DNA from: Clostridiaceae bacterium
Lineage (GTDB): Bacteria > Bacillota > Clostridia > DSM-8532
Assembly: GCA_012719645.1 (NCBI GenBank)
Contig: JAAXZX010000116.1
Span: 1-64,000, forward strand
Reading direction: 5' to 3'
DNA: 64,000 bases
The notes under the pieces were generated by a model. The model had not been told where the DNA came from. It saw nothing but the letters and a program-made list of their open reading frames with translations, and searched no databases. Positions 36,484 through 45,541 of this stretch are shown here, in pieces. Position 1 is the stretch's first letter; each line of letters begins with the position of its first letter. The translations under genes were made by a program, and so were the position numbers.

Positions 36484-36511
36484 TCAATGAATACATATAT
36501 TCTGTTATTAT
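36483..36511 (+). promoter_or_regulatory. Candidate extended -10 promoter of the fla/che operon
   Basis: TGT-TATTAT (36503-36511) is an extended -10 box; TTCAAT 17 bp upstream is a poor -35, as expected for an activator-dependent or extended -10 promoter. A 6-bp hairpin ACGAGA/TCTCGT (36551-36567) sits just before the flgB ribosome site. Confidence 0.4.
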
Positions 36512-36583
36512 GGTGTCTGAAAAGAGGGTAAATAATAAACACATGACAAAACGAGATTAACTCTCGTAAAGGGGATGATTCCT

Positions 36584-36964
36584 GTGCTTCAGAATATCTT
36601 GTTCCCCAGGAGCAATCTCCAGAAAGCCCTGGACGCTTCCTGGCTGAGAAACGAGGTCATTTCCAACAATATCGCCAATGTTGATACGCCTGGGTATAAG
36701 CGCAAAACCGTCAAGTTCGAGGAATTTCTCAGCAGTGAAATGAAAACAGGAAGAATCAGCAAGGGGCAGACAAGGTTCCAGTCGTCTCAAATCGTTGTAT
36801 CCCGGGACTACAGTACCCTGAGTTACCGCTCAGACGGCAATAACGTGGACATCGAGAACGAGATGGCCGAACTGGCCGCAAATACATTACGCTACAATAC
36901 GTTAATACAGAAGATGAACGGCGATTTCCAGAACCTTCGCAAGGTGATCAGGGGAGGTGCTTGA
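36584..36964 (+). CDS. flgB: FlgB, flagellar proximal rod protein
   Basis: 126 residues, exported through the flagellar type III apparatus to form the proximal rod. The rod/hook family N-terminal motif is present (ISNNIANVDTPGYKRKTV), as is the C-terminal helix (NTLRYNTLIQKMNGDFQNLRKVI). An ATG at 36575 directly touches the AAAGGGG site (no spacer), so the GTG at 36584, 9 bases from that site, is the more credible start. First gene of the operon, separated from flgC by two bases. Confidence 0.95.
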   Translation: MLQNILFPRSNLQKALDASWLRNEVISNNIANVDTPGYKRKTVKFEEFLSSEMKTGRISKGQTRFQSSQIVVSRDYSTLSYRSDGNNVDIENEMAELAANTLRYNTLIQKMNGDFQNLRKVIRGGA

Positions 36965-36966
36965 TA

Positions 36967-37422
36967 GTGTCATTTTTCAGATCGTTCAACATCAGCTCTT
37001 CGGCGCTGACAGCGCAAAGGCTGCGCATGGATGTAATAGCACAGAATATCGCCAATGTTAACACCACCAGGACAGAGGATGGAACGCCGTACCGCAGGAA
37101 GACGCTTGTATTCCAGGAACGCGAAAGCGCACCATTTTCCCAGTACCTTTCCAGGGCAAGCAGGGAGCGCTTTTTAAGCGGATCCGGCGCCGGCGGCGGG
37201 GTCAGGGTAACGGCTATTGTCGAGGACCCGTCACCGTTCAGGGAGGTCTATGATCCTGGCCATCCTGATGCCGATGAGAACGGAATTGTGCAGATGCCGA
37301 ATGTGGACATCATTACCGAGATGGTCAACATGATCTCGGCTACAAGGGCATACGAAGCCAACGTAACGGCCTTGGACGCGTCAAAAGCCATGGCTTCCAA
37401 GGCGCTTGAAATCGGAAGATAA
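36967..37422 (+). CDS. flgC: FlgC, flagellar proximal rod protein
   Basis: 151 residues with the family N-terminus (RLRMDVIAQNIANVNTTRT) and the C-terminal ATRAYEANVTALDASKAMASKALEIGR. Rod component that follows FlgB in assembly. The start is GTG 36967 because GGAGG lies 9 bases upstream; a TTG at 36961 that overlaps the flgB stop is too close to the site. Confidence 0.95.
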   Translation: MSFFRSFNISSSALTAQRLRMDVIAQNIANVNTTRTEDGTPYRRKTLVFQERESAPFSQYLSRASRERFLSGSGAGGGVRVTAIVEDPSPFREVYDPGHPDADENGIVQMPNVDIITEMVNMISATRAYEANVTALDASKAMASKALEIGR

Positions 37423-37463
37423 AGCCAGCTGCAGGATGAGTCCTGAAACAGGGGGATGATAAC

Positions 37464-37766
37464 ATGGCGTTTGAAGCGATAAGTTCAATAAGCGGATCGC
37501 TGCCTGGCATAAACCAGGCGAAGGTTTCGGGCTCCAATAACTCTGAAGTGAGTTTTAAAGATATGCTATTGGATGCGATAAACAGCGTTAACCAACTGCA
37601 GCAGGAGTCCGACGCCATAACCGAGGATTTCATAGCCGGACGGACAGACAGCATCCACGATGTCATGATTGCCGGGACCAAGGCAAGCCTGGCCCTGGAT
37701 TTCATGATCGAGGTCCGGAACAAGATTATGGAAGCCTACCAGGAAATTATGAGAATGCAGGTGTAA
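37464..37766 (+). CDS. fliE: FliE, MS ring-rod junction protein
   Basis: 100 residues that link the MS ring to the rod and help open the export gate. The C-terminal half carries the family pattern SFKDMLLDAINSVNQLQQESD and AGTKASLALDFMIEVRNKIMEAYQEIMRMQV. GGGGG stands at normal distance before the ATG. Normal length and position between flgC and fliF. Confidence 0.95.
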   Translation: MAFEAISSISGSLPGINQAKVSGSNNSEVSFKDMLLDAINSVNQLQQESDAITEDFIAGRTDSIHDVMIAGTKASLALDFMIEVRNKIMEAYQEIMRMQV

Positions 37767-37772
37767 GATAAA

Positions 37773-37788
37773 TCCCGCACGTGCGGGA
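37773..37788. other. Perfect 16-nt palindrome between fliE and fliF
   Basis: TCCCGCACGTGCGGGA is fully self-complementary. It could form a compact GC hairpin in the mRNA or bind a dimeric protein. No T-run follows. Confidence 0.55.
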
Positions 37789-37834
37789 AGATATGTACAA
37801 ATGAAAGACCCTTTGCCGGAAGGAAGATGATGAG

Positions 37835-39394
37835 ATGCCAGAGGGATTAAAGAAACTGTTGGAAAAGATAAGGACTTACTGGAAGGAACTTGAGAAAAGC
37901 CAGAAAGTCAGGATTTACGTCATGGCGGCAATCGTTGTTCTTGCTGTTGTCGCAACCCTGGTAATGACACTGCGGGTGGACTACGTCCCTTTGTTTGACT
38001 CATCTGAAACCGTAAACCTAAAGCCTGTTGTAGAGTACCTGGATGAAAACGGTATCAAGTATAGGAAAGGGACCAACCAGATCTATGTTGACAGCAGGAA
38101 GAGGGAGGATATCGAGTTTGACCTGACCACCCAGGGCATTGTATCTCCCGAGGTGACCTTTGCCGAGACCTGGTCACAGCTTTCACTGACAGCTACCGAG
38201 GCTGACAAGCAAAACCTCTGGAAGAATTACCTGACCAATGACCTCGTATACAAGCTCAAGAAGTTTGAAAATGTTGAAAACGCGACCGTCCAGTATACCA
38301 AGCCCGAAAAGACCTACTGGGCCAGGGACAATGCCGAAGACCAGGGCAGCGCATACGTCATGCTGAAGACCAAAAACCCGCTTACTGCTGACCAGGTTGA
38401 TGCGGCAGCCAGGGTAGTGGCAGCATCATTGGGTGTTCCCGCGGACAGGGTTACCATAGTCGACCAAAACCTTAACCCACTGAGCCGCCAGGGCAGCAGC
38501 GACCTGGCGCGGGCGTCGACACAGGACGAAATGAGGCGGCAGCGCCAGTTTGAACTGGAGAGCAAGGTTTACGAAACCTTCAAAATCGGGTTAGTCCAGA
38601 ACGCCAACTTTGATACCATGAGCGTTTCCGCCAGCATCGCCCTTGATTTCGATACGCATAAAAGCGTATCAAAGGAATATTCGGCGCCTGACCCGGACGG
38701 ACAGGGATACAGGAACAGTTACGAATACCTGGAGGAAAACCTGACCAACGCTGAAGCCGGAGAGATACCGGGAACCGATAGTAATCCCGAAACCGTGCCG
38801 TCTTACCAGTTTGGCGAAAATGAGAATTCCAATTACAGCAAGGTCCAGTCCTATGAAGAGAGACTGTTCAATGAAACCAATTCGGAAACCGAGAAGGCGT
38901 TGGGCAAGCTTATAAGCAACCAGTCGACCATGTCCATCGTGCTCTGGTATGGCAAAGTGGTGGAAACAGCCGACGGGCTGACCCCTGATTACATGGAAGA
39001 GGTGAGGCAGCTGGCCTCGGACGCTACCGGCATACCCGTGCAGAATATAACCGTAAGCATACAGAAGCTTGTTCCTGAGCCCATGCCGGCTGTGACACTG
39101 GGCGACACGCTCAGGGAACTGTTCGACAGGTACGGTTTGTATGCGCTGATGCTGATCCTTCTGGTTATTATGGTAGTGACAGCTATGCCCAGGAAGAAGC
39201 CAGAAACCGCCCTGGAGCTTGCGACTGCCGAAGCTGCTGCCGGTGGGGTTCCGGCAGAAATGAAGGAATCCCTCCAGGATATCAGTATCGAAGAGCAATC
39301 AGAGCTTAAGAAACAGATTGACAGGTTCGCGCAGCAGAATCCCGATGCAGTGGCACAGCTGTTAAGGAACTGGATTGCCGAGGATTGGGAGTAA
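37835..39394 (+). CDS. fliF: FliF, flagellar MS-ring protein
   Basis: 519 residues forming the membrane ring on which the basal body is built. A first membrane helix (VYVMAAIVVLAVVATLV-like, about 29-46) is followed by ring-building domains (YLDENGIKYRKGTNQIYVDS; TVQYTKPEKTYW; VTIVDQNLNPLS), a less conserved periplasmic middle, a second helix (ALMLILLVIMVVTAMP, about 435-450), and a cytoplasmic tail that binds FliG. GGAAGGAAG is 8 bases before the ATG. Length is close to the Bacillus protein. Confidence 0.96.
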   Translation: MPEGLKKLLEKIRTYWKELEKSQKVRIYVMAAIVVLAVVATLVMTLRVDYVPLFDSSETVNLKPVVEYLDENGIKYRKGTNQIYVDSRKREDIEFDLTTQGIVSPEVTFAETWSQLSLTATEADKQNLWKNYLTNDLVYKLKKFENVENATVQYTKPEKTYWARDNAEDQGSAYVMLKTKNPLTADQVDAAARVVAASLGVPADRVTIVDQNLNPLSRQGSSDLARASTQDEMRRQRQFELESKVYETFKIGLVQNANFDTMSVSASIALDFDTHKSVSKEYSAPDPDGQGYRNSYEYLEENLTNAEAGEIPGTDSNPETVPSYQFGENENSNYSKVQSYEERLFNETNSETEKALGKLISNQSTMSIVLWYGKVVETADGLTPDYMEEVRQLASDATGIPVQNITVSIQKLVPEPMPAVTLGDTLRELFDRYGLYALMLILLVIMVVTAMPRKKPETALELATAEAAAGGVPAEMKESLQDISIEEQSELKKQIDRFAQQNPDAVAQLLRNWIAEDWE

Positions 39395-39414
39395 TTGCGG
39401 AGGTTTGAACGATT

Positions 39415-40437
39415 ATGGCCGTGAAAAGCGATCAAACAAGGAATCTGAGTGGCAGGGAAAAGGCTGCCATGCTGTTGATCACACTGGGGCCTGAACGTTC
39501 CGCGCAAATCTTCAAGCACCTCAAGGAGGATGAAATCGAACAACTCACCCTGGAGATAGCCAATATCAGGACCGTTTCTCCAGCGGAGCGTGAAAAGGTT
39601 CTGAGTGAGTTCTATTCGTTATGCCTGGCCCAGCAATACATAACCGAGGGCGGTATCAGCTATGCCAAGGAGATCCTGGAGAAGGCCCTTGGCACTGAAA
39701 AGACCATGGAGATCATCAACAAGCTGACCGTTTCCCTCCAGGTCAGGCCTTTCGATTTTGTGAGGAAAGCCGATCCGTCACAGATCCTCAACTTCATCCA
39801 GAGTGAGCATCCCCAGACCATAGCGCTTATCCTGGCATATATGAAGCCTGCGCAGGCTGCCGCAGTGTTGTCGGCACTGCCCCAGGACAAGCAGGCCGAC
39901 GTCGCCAAAAGGATCGCTACCATGGACAGGACGTCCCCTGAAATAATCAAGGAAGTGGAAAGGGTCCTTGAGAAAAAACTGTCCAACCTTGTAACAGAGG
40001 ACTTTATGGCAGTGGGCGGCATCCAGGCTATCGTGGATGTGCTCAACTCGGTAGACAGGGGAACTGAGAAATATATCATGGATACCCTTGAGATTGAGGA
40101 TGCCGACCTTGCCGAGGATATCCGCAAGAGAATGTTCGTGTTCGAAGATATTCTGCAGCTTGACAACCGCGCCATCCAGCGTTTCCTGCGCGAGGTGGAC
40201 AACAGCCAGCTTGCGCTGGCGCTCAAGGGTGCTACCGAAGAGGTCCAGAACATCATATACAGCAATATGTCCAAGCGTCTGGCCGAAATGATCAAGGAAG
40301 ACATCGAATACATGGGACCTGTCCGGCTGAAGGATGTGGAGGAGGCCCAGCAGAAGATCGTAAACGTGATCAGGAAGCTGGAGGATGCCGGAGAGATCAT
40401 AATATCACGCGGCGGAGGAGACGAAATCGTTGTATAG
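39415..40437 (+). CDS. fliG: FliG, flagellar motor switch protein
   Basis: 340 residues of the C ring that receive torque from MotA and bind FliF and FliM. N-terminal LSGREKAAMLLITLGPE, the middle EHPQTIALILAYMKPAQAA (the EHPQR-type motif that contacts FliM) and the C-terminal MFVFEDILQLDNRAIQRFLREVD with the charged torque helix are all present. GGAGG precedes the ATG. Eight bases overlap fliH. Confidence 0.97.
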   Translation: MAVKSDQTRNLSGREKAAMLLITLGPERSAQIFKHLKEDEIEQLTLEIANIRTVSPAEREKVLSEFYSLCLAQQYITEGGISYAKEILEKALGTEKTMEIINKLTVSLQVRPFDFVRKADPSQILNFIQSEHPQTIALILAYMKPAQAAAVLSALPQDKQADVAKRIATMDRTSPEIIKEVERVLEKKLSNLVTEDFMAVGGIQAIVDVLNSVDRGTEKYIMDTLEIEDADLAEDIRKRMFVFEDILQLDNRAIQRFLREVDNSQLALALKGATEEVQNIIYSNMSKRLAEMIKEDIEYMGPVRLKDVEEAQQKIVNVIRKLEDAGEIIISRGGGDEIVV

Positions 40438-41185
40438 CAATTCATACGGCTACAGTGTGTATAAGAGGAACCAGGTCAATCTGGGCAAGCCTATGCAGAT
40501 CAAGAGCAGCAGTCCCAAAACTGTTGCTGTTGATGAGCCTGACATGAAAAAAGCCGACGACCCTGAAAAGAAAGCCGAGGAGATTGTCGCAAGGGCAAGG
40601 GATGAAGCAAAGCTCATAATCCAGGAAGCCGAACTGGAGGCAAAACGCCTGATTGAACAGGCTAAAGCCCAGATCGAGGAGTATGCCGGAGAAATCGAGC
40701 AAAAGGCGAAGGAAGAGGGTTACAGAACAGGGGAAAGCCTTGCCCAGCAGCACTACCAGGGACTACTGGCCGAGGCGGAGGATTTCAGGAACAGGGCAAA
40801 AACCGAGTATGAAGAAACAATCCGCTCACTGGAGCATGACATCGTGGAGCTGGCTGTGAACATAGCAAGGAAAGTTCTGGAGGCCGAGCTTGAAACCAGC
40901 AGGGAAGCCATCCTGAAGATTGCCGGGGCTGCAATAGAGGCATGCCTGAACAGGGACAGGATCCTGCTGAGGGTCTCGGCCGATGATTATGACTATGTGA
41001 TGGAAAACAGCGAACGGATAAAAAACATGGCAGGGGATATAAGGGCGCTTGAGGTCCGGAAAGACCAGACATTGACGAAAGGATCCTGTATTGTGGATAC
41101 CGGTTACGGAATGGTGGACGGCAGCCTGGAAACCAAGCTGGAAATGGTGGAGCAGGCTTTCCATGAACTGATGGGTGACAGGTGA
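40430..41185 (+). CDS. fliH: FliH, regulator of the flagellar export ATPase
   Basis: 251 residues: an N-terminal variable region, a long charged coiled coil rich in Ala/Glu/Lys (about 45-130, with A-x3-A type spacing typical of stator-like FliH), and a C-terminal domain (HDIVELAVNIARKVLEAEL ... KGSCIVDTGYGMVDGSLETKLEMVEQAF) that binds FliI. The start is a TTG at 40430 preceded by GGAGGAG, inside the end of fliG. Confidence 0.94.
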   Translation: MYSNSYGYSVYKRNQVNLGKPMQIKSSSPKTVAVDEPDMKKADDPEKKAEEIVARARDEAKLIIQEAELEAKRLIEQAKAQIEEYAGEIEQKAKEEGYRTGESLAQQHYQGLLAEAEDFRNRAKTEYEETIRSLEHDIVELAVNIARKVLEAELETSREAILKIAGAAIEACLNRDRILLRVSADDYDYVMENSERIKNMAGDIRALEVRKDQTLTKGSCIVDTGYGMVDGSLETKLEMVEQAFHELMGDR

Positions 41186-41195
41186 AGGAACAGGA

Positions 41196-42524
41196 ATGAA
41201 TAACCATACCCTATTGGATAAATATCAAAAACTGCTGGACGAAGGAAACTTTGTCCGCCATATGGGCAGAGTCACCAAGGTTGTTGGTCTGACCATCGAA
41301 TCGGAAGGCCCCGAAACTCATATCGGGGCTTTATGCACTATAAAGTCCCGCGGACAGAAGAATATAATGGCGGAAGTTGTAGGTTTCAGGGACAACAGCG
41401 TCCTGCTGATGCCCATAGGGGACATGTCGGGCATCGGCCCCGGCAGCACTGTGACAGTCTACCACAAGGACCTGGAAGTAGCTGTGGGAGAGTCCCTGCT
41501 GGGCCGTGTCCTTAACGGTCTCGGCCATCCCATGGACGGCAAGGGCCCCATTGTGCCCGAAAGCTATTATCCGGTCTCCAACAGGCCGCCGAATCCCATG
41601 GCCAGGCCGAGGATAAGGGAGGTGCTCCCCCTGGGTGTAAAGTGCATTGACGGCCTGCTGACCGTGGGAAAAGGCCAGCGTATTGGCATCTTTGCCGGAA
41701 GCGGAGTCGGCAAGAGCACCCTGCTGGGAATGATAGCCAGGAATACCAAGGCCGACATCAATGTCATTGCACTGATCGGAGAACGCGGAAGAGAGGTGCG
41801 TGAATTCCTGGAAAGGGATCTGCAGGAAGAAGGCCTGAAAAGGTCGGTGGTGGTTATCGCCACCTCGGACCAGCCCGCCCTTATCCGTCTGAAGGGAGCC
41901 ATGGTGGCTACTGCCATCGCCGAATATTTCCGGGATAAGGGGAAGGATGTCCTGTTCCTGATGGATTCCCTGACACGTTTTTCCATGGCCCAGAGGGAGA
42001 TCGGGCTGGCAATAGGGGAACCGCCCGTATCCAGGGGATATACGCCTTCCGTTTTTGCTATCCTGCCCAAACTGCTGGAGAGGGCGGGAACCTCTGAAAA
42101 AGGCTCCATAACAGGTCTCTATTCGGTGCTGGTGGATGGCGACGACATGACTGAACCCATAACAGATACCGCACGGGGCATACTGGACGGCCATATCGCC
42201 CTTTCCAGGCAGCTTGCCCACCGGAACCACTATCCTGCCATCGATGTGCTTGGGAGCGTCAGCCGTGTCATGAACGATATTGTGGAAGAAGAGCACCTGA
42301 AGAATGCCAATGAGTTGAGAAGAGCCCTGGCTATCTACCGCGACGCGGAGGACCTGATCAATGTGGGCGCCTATGTAAAGGGAAGCAATCCTGCCATTGA
42401 CTGGGCCATCAGTTTGCACGACAGCATTAACGAGTTTCTTACCCAGGGTGTGTTTGAACGCTATTCCTTCCGGGATACCATCGAAAAAATGAAACAGGCA
42501 GTTACCATTAAGGAACAAAGCTGA
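41196..42524 (+). CDS. fliI: FliI, flagellum-specific export ATPase
   Basis: 442-residue F1-beta-like hexameric ATPase driving flagellar type III export. Walker A GSGVGKSTLLG (about residue 168), Walker B DVLFLMDSLTRF, and the family signature PPVSRGYTPSVF are visible; the N-terminal ~90 residues form the barrel domain. ATG 41196 is preferred (GGTGAAGGAA upstream) over a start at 41175 inside fliH. Normal length. Confidence 0.97.
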   Translation: MNNHTLLDKYQKLLDEGNFVRHMGRVTKVVGLTIESEGPETHIGALCTIKSRGQKNIMAEVVGFRDNSVLLMPIGDMSGIGPGSTVTVYHKDLEVAVGESLLGRVLNGLGHPMDGKGPIVPESYYPVSNRPPNPMARPRIREVLPLGVKCIDGLLTVGKGQRIGIFAGSGVGKSTLLGMIARNTKADINVIALIGERGREVREFLERDLQEEGLKRSVVVIATSDQPALIRLKGAMVATAIAEYFRDKGKDVLFLMDSLTRFSMAQREIGLAIGEPPVSRGYTPSVFAILPKLLERAGTSEKGSITGLYSVLVDGDDMTEPITDTARGILDGHIALSRQLAHRNHYPAIDVLGSVSRVMNDIVEEEHLKNANELRRALAIYRDAEDLINVGAYVKGSNPAIDWAISLHDSINEFLTQGVFERYSFRDTIEKMKQAVTIKEQS

Positions 42525-42587
42525 GTCGCGAAACGGCAGGGCCGCTATCCCTGGCTGGCATGTCCTGCTTTTTAAACGGAGTTAAAC

Positions 42588-43055
42588 ATGGCGGTTTTCA
42601 GGTTCAGGTTGCAGAAGCTGCTAGATCTGAAACAGCAGTTGGAGGACAAGATAAAAAACGAACTTGGGCTTGCCATCAAAGCCCATGAACAGGAGAAGGA
42701 GAAGCTCGCGTTGATTGACGCGGGCATTTCGCGTTTGACGGAGGATTTCAGGAAAGCCTGTTCGGGGACAATCAATCCGGACAGGATCAAGGAAATAAAG
42801 GCCTGGCTTGAGGTCCAGAAAGAGGCCAGGAAGCAGCAACTGGAGGCTGTTAAGATAAGCCGTGAAAATGTCGATAAAATAAGAGCAAGGCTCGTTGCTG
42901 CGATGCAGGAAAAGAAGGTCCTGGCAAACCTGAGGGAAAAGGAGTTTGAGAAATTCAGAAAGCAGGAGGAAAGAAACGAGCGGAAGCTTACGGATGAGCT
43001 TGTCAGTTACAGGGAGAGCCTGAAAAAAGCATCACAGGAAACGGGAGAGCAATAA
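42588..43055 (+). CDS. fliJ: FliJ, flagellar export chaperone / coiled-coil stalk
   Basis: 155 residues, nearly all helical and charged, starting FRFRLQKLLDLKQQLEDKIKNELG, the FliJ pattern. In the export apparatus it sits in the FliI ring like the gamma subunit of F1. CGGAG precedes the ATG. Weak sequence conservation is normal for FliJ; position directly after fliI supports the call. Confidence 0.92.
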   Translation: MAVFRFRLQKLLDLKQQLEDKIKNELGLAIKAHEQEKEKLALIDAGISRLTEDFRKACSGTINPDRIKEIKAWLEVQKEARKQQLEAVKISRENVDKIRARLVAAMQEKKVLANLREKEFEKFRKQEERNERKLTDELVSYRESLKKASQETGEQ

Positions 43056-43072
43056 ATCACGGATGAATATTG

Positions 43073-43090
43073 CTCCCCTTCGCAGGGGAG
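43073..43090 (+). promoter_or_regulatory. Hairpin that covers the ribosome site of the MotE-like gene
   Basis: CTCCCC (43073-43078), loop TTCGCA, GGGGAG (43085-43090). The right arm is itself the Shine-Dalgarno sequence, 7 bases before the ATG at 43098. If formed, the stem hides the whole site and would lower translation unless opened. Confidence 0.55.
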
Positions 43091-43097
43091 ATAAATA

Positions 43098-43916
43098 ATG
43101 GCTGAAAAAGCAAAGGGAAATCCAAAGAATCCCAGACCGACTGCGCGAAGTCCGGAAGGCAAAACAAGAAGTATACTGCAGGGATTTCTGGCGGTAATGC
43201 TGGCATTGGTTGTTGTCGCCATAGTCTTCTGCGGTGTTTTTTATATTATCCTGAAAAACAATGTCTATGGCCTCGGAGAGGCCTTCAGGCCTGCATTCCA
43301 GAACAGTCCCATACTCAGACTCGCCCTTCCTCCACTCCCGGAAGAAATCGATCCGGATGCTCCCGAGAATCTTACCGAGGCTGAAATCCGTAAGAAGTAC
43401 GATGAATACAGGCAGAAAGTTGCCGATCTCACCGTGAGGCTGGATGAGGCCAACCAGGTCATCAGCCAGTATGAGAGCCAACAGAACATCCTGGAGGAGA
43501 ACAGGGCTGTACTTGAGACCAATGAGAAGTTGCTGGCGTCCATACAGCAGGAGCAGGAAAAGCTTGAGCAGAAGAAGACAGAGATTGCCGGGCTGATTGC
43601 CTCGGGCAACAGGGATGGATTCCTGGAATACTACGCGCAGATAGACCCCGAAACCGCGGAGGCCATATATAAGGAGTTCGTAAAAGAGGATATCAACCGG
43701 CAGGCCAAAACCGAGCTGGCCAAGCCGTATGCTGCCATGGACCCTGCCAGCGCCGCAAGGGTTCTGGCCGAATTGTGGAACAGGGACAAGGAAACCGCCA
43801 TAGGCGTGTTTGAAGGTTTGAATGCAAATGCCAAGGCGAAGATACTCGAAAAGATGGAAGCGCCATTGGCGGCCGAAATTACCAGGACCCTTTCCGACAG
43901 GATGCTTGTCAGGTGA
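43098..43916 (+). CDS. MotE/YlxF-like flagellar chaperone with MgtE-N-like C-terminus
   Basis: 272 residues: a basic N-terminus, one membrane helix (about 32-52, AVMLALVVVAIVFCGVFYI), a long coiled coil (about 95-170), and a C-terminal helical domain (YAAMDPASAARVLAELWNRDKETAIGVFEGLNANAKAKILEKM) that resembles the MgtE N-domain and FliG repeats. This design matches the MotE/FlgX/YlxF proteins encoded between fliJ and fliK; MotE stabilises or guides the stator in some bacteria. Whether it does so here is inference. Its ribosome site lies in a hairpin. Confidence 0.85.
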   Translation: MAEKAKGNPKNPRPTARSPEGKTRSILQGFLAVMLALVVVAIVFCGVFYIILKNNVYGLGEAFRPAFQNSPILRLALPPLPEEIDPDAPENLTEAEIRKKYDEYRQKVADLTVRLDEANQVISQYESQQNILEENRAVLETNEKLLASIQQEQEKLEQKKTEIAGLIASGNRDGFLEYYAQIDPETAEAIYKEFVKEDINRQAKTELAKPYAAMDPASAARVLAELWNRDKETAIGVFEGLNANAKAKILEKMEAPLAAEITRTLSDRMLVR

Positions 43917-43983
43917 TATGAATGCCGCATCCGCAAGGATGAAGGTATAGAAACGTTAAATGTGAAGGGAGGTGAAAAAGGAA

Positions 43984-45525
43984 ATGGATGGCAGTATTTT
44001 AGCCAGTATGATGATATCCGGCGCTGCCGCGACCGGCAGAACGGGAACGGCCAGGAAGCAGGAAGCCGACGGTTCCTTTTCGGGCATCCTTGCAGAAAAG
44101 ATGCAGGAAAGCAGGACCGCGGGGAAAAGGGAAAGCCGGGCTGGCAAGGCAACAGGGATTGACAGCCGGGACAGACCCGGGGTCAAGATCAAAACACCGG
44201 ATAATGAACAAAGCCCTGATGTGGGCCTGAAGCCCGATGCGGCCAGGGGCAAAGGGAATGTTGATGCTAAGCGGGATATTCGTCCCAAGGCGGATACGTC
44301 GGCCCCTGAAACTGAAAAGGCCGATGGGTCAGAGAAAGAGGAACTGATCAATGAGCTCATCCTGCTGCTGGAAACGCTTTTCACGGGAATGTACGCAACG
44401 CTGTCAGGGGATGATTCCGCTGAAGTGACAGATGCCGGAGCACTGGAAGGCGGAGAGCCCAACCAGCTCACAGCGGTATTGCAGTCCATGCTGGGCAGCA
44501 GGCTGGACAGGCTCCAGGAACTGCTGGACCGTATCCGTTCCACAATGAAAAACGTACCCGGCCAGGAGGGGTTCCTTGCCCTGCTGGATGAGATCGAAAC
44601 GCTGATATCAAAGATGCAGGGGAGTGAAACCGGCCAGGATTCTGCCCTGGGCCTGCAGTTGGAAATTATGTCGGGAAAGGGCGGAGAGGATATTGAAGGC
44701 CTGATTTCCCAGCTCGAGAACCAATGCCGCGAGATTGCCGATAAGCTGAGAACCATGCATGATGGCGGCGGAACGCAGGATCAGGCTGTTGAAAACAGCG
44801 GGAACCCGGATAAGGAGCCCATTGCCGAAGGCGCGGAAGATAGCCGGGATGACGGGAAACTGGCTGATCATCCCAGGCACAGGGGAATAAATGCCGACAA
44901 GGCGACCGATACGTCCAGGAAGGCCCATGGTGCTGAAACCGGCAGAACCGGGGCAATGGAAAGCGACGAAACCATAAAAGGACAGGAAACCATTCCCCAG
45001 GGACAGCAGGTTCCCGATTCAGTAACTTCCAGGGACAACCCGCGTGTCATGAAGGCCGAGAGCACAGGCCACTACCTTTCGGACAAGCTGGTCAACCAGA
45101 CAGTCACCAGCCAGGTGACCATGAAAATAAGGCTGATGGCCGGGGAGAACAAACAGGAACTCGAAATGCAGCTGAAGCCTGACAGCCTGGGCAAACTGAC
45201 CCTGAAACTCATCCATGAGCGGGGGCAGGTCCTGGCCAGGATAACAGCCGAGAATGAGCAGGTCAAATCGATCCTGGAGAACAACATGCAGCTTCTTAAG
45301 GACGCCCTGGAGAGGAACGGATACTCGGTTCAAAGCCTGGAAGTGTCGGTAGGAAACCAGGACAGCGGAAACAGGCAGGCTGAACGAAAGGAGAAAGGCA
45401 GACAGGACCATATCGGGGAACCGGTAGCCAGGCCTTCTGCCAGCAGCATAAGGAGATTACCGGAAAGCGGCCTGTACCATATTGACATACCGGGTATCTC
45501 ACAGCAAATCGATCTTATAGCATGA
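43984..45525 (+). CDS. fliK: FliK, flagellar hook-length control protein
   Basis: 513 residues, mostly low-complexity, charged and Gly/Asp/Ser-rich, as expected for the molecular-ruler part. The conserved C-terminal export-switch domain (about 375-465) reads VTMKIRLMAGENKQELEMQL, DSLGKLTLKLI, VKSILENNMQLLKDALERNG, ending in a variable tail. The ATG at 43984 is 9 bases from GGGAGGTGA; the earlier GTG is part of that site. It lies just before flgD, which caps the hook that FliK measures. Confidence 0.9.
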   Translation: MDGSILASMMISGAAATGRTGTARKQEADGSFSGILAEKMQESRTAGKRESRAGKATGIDSRDRPGVKIKTPDNEQSPDVGLKPDAARGKGNVDAKRDIRPKADTSAPETEKADGSEKEELINELILLLETLFTGMYATLSGDDSAEVTDAGALEGGEPNQLTAVLQSMLGSRLDRLQELLDRIRSTMKNVPGQEGFLALLDEIETLISKMQGSETGQDSALGLQLEIMSGKGGEDIEGLISQLENQCREIADKLRTMHDGGGTQDQAVENSGNPDKEPIAEGAEDSRDDGKLADHPRHRGINADKATDTSRKAHGAETGRTGAMESDETIKGQETIPQGQQVPDSVTSRDNPRVMKAESTGHYLSDKLVNQTVTSQVTMKIRLMAGENKQELEMQLKPDSLGKLTLKLIHERGQVLARITAENEQVKSILENNMQLLKDALERNGYSVQSLEVSVGNQDSGNRQAERKEKGRQDHIGEPVARPSASSIRRLPESGLYHIDIPGISQQIDLIA

Positions 45526-45541
45526 GAAAGGGGTGAAGCAA

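Noticed and set aside
36304-36583. c-di-GMP riboswitch before the flagellar operon
   Set aside because: No GEMM-like conserved core or tandem stems; the region is AT-rich with short repeats only.
41331-42518. 395-codon open frame on the minus strand
   Set aside because: Lies fully opposite fliI, has no recognisable domain, and reflects the codon bias of the real gene.
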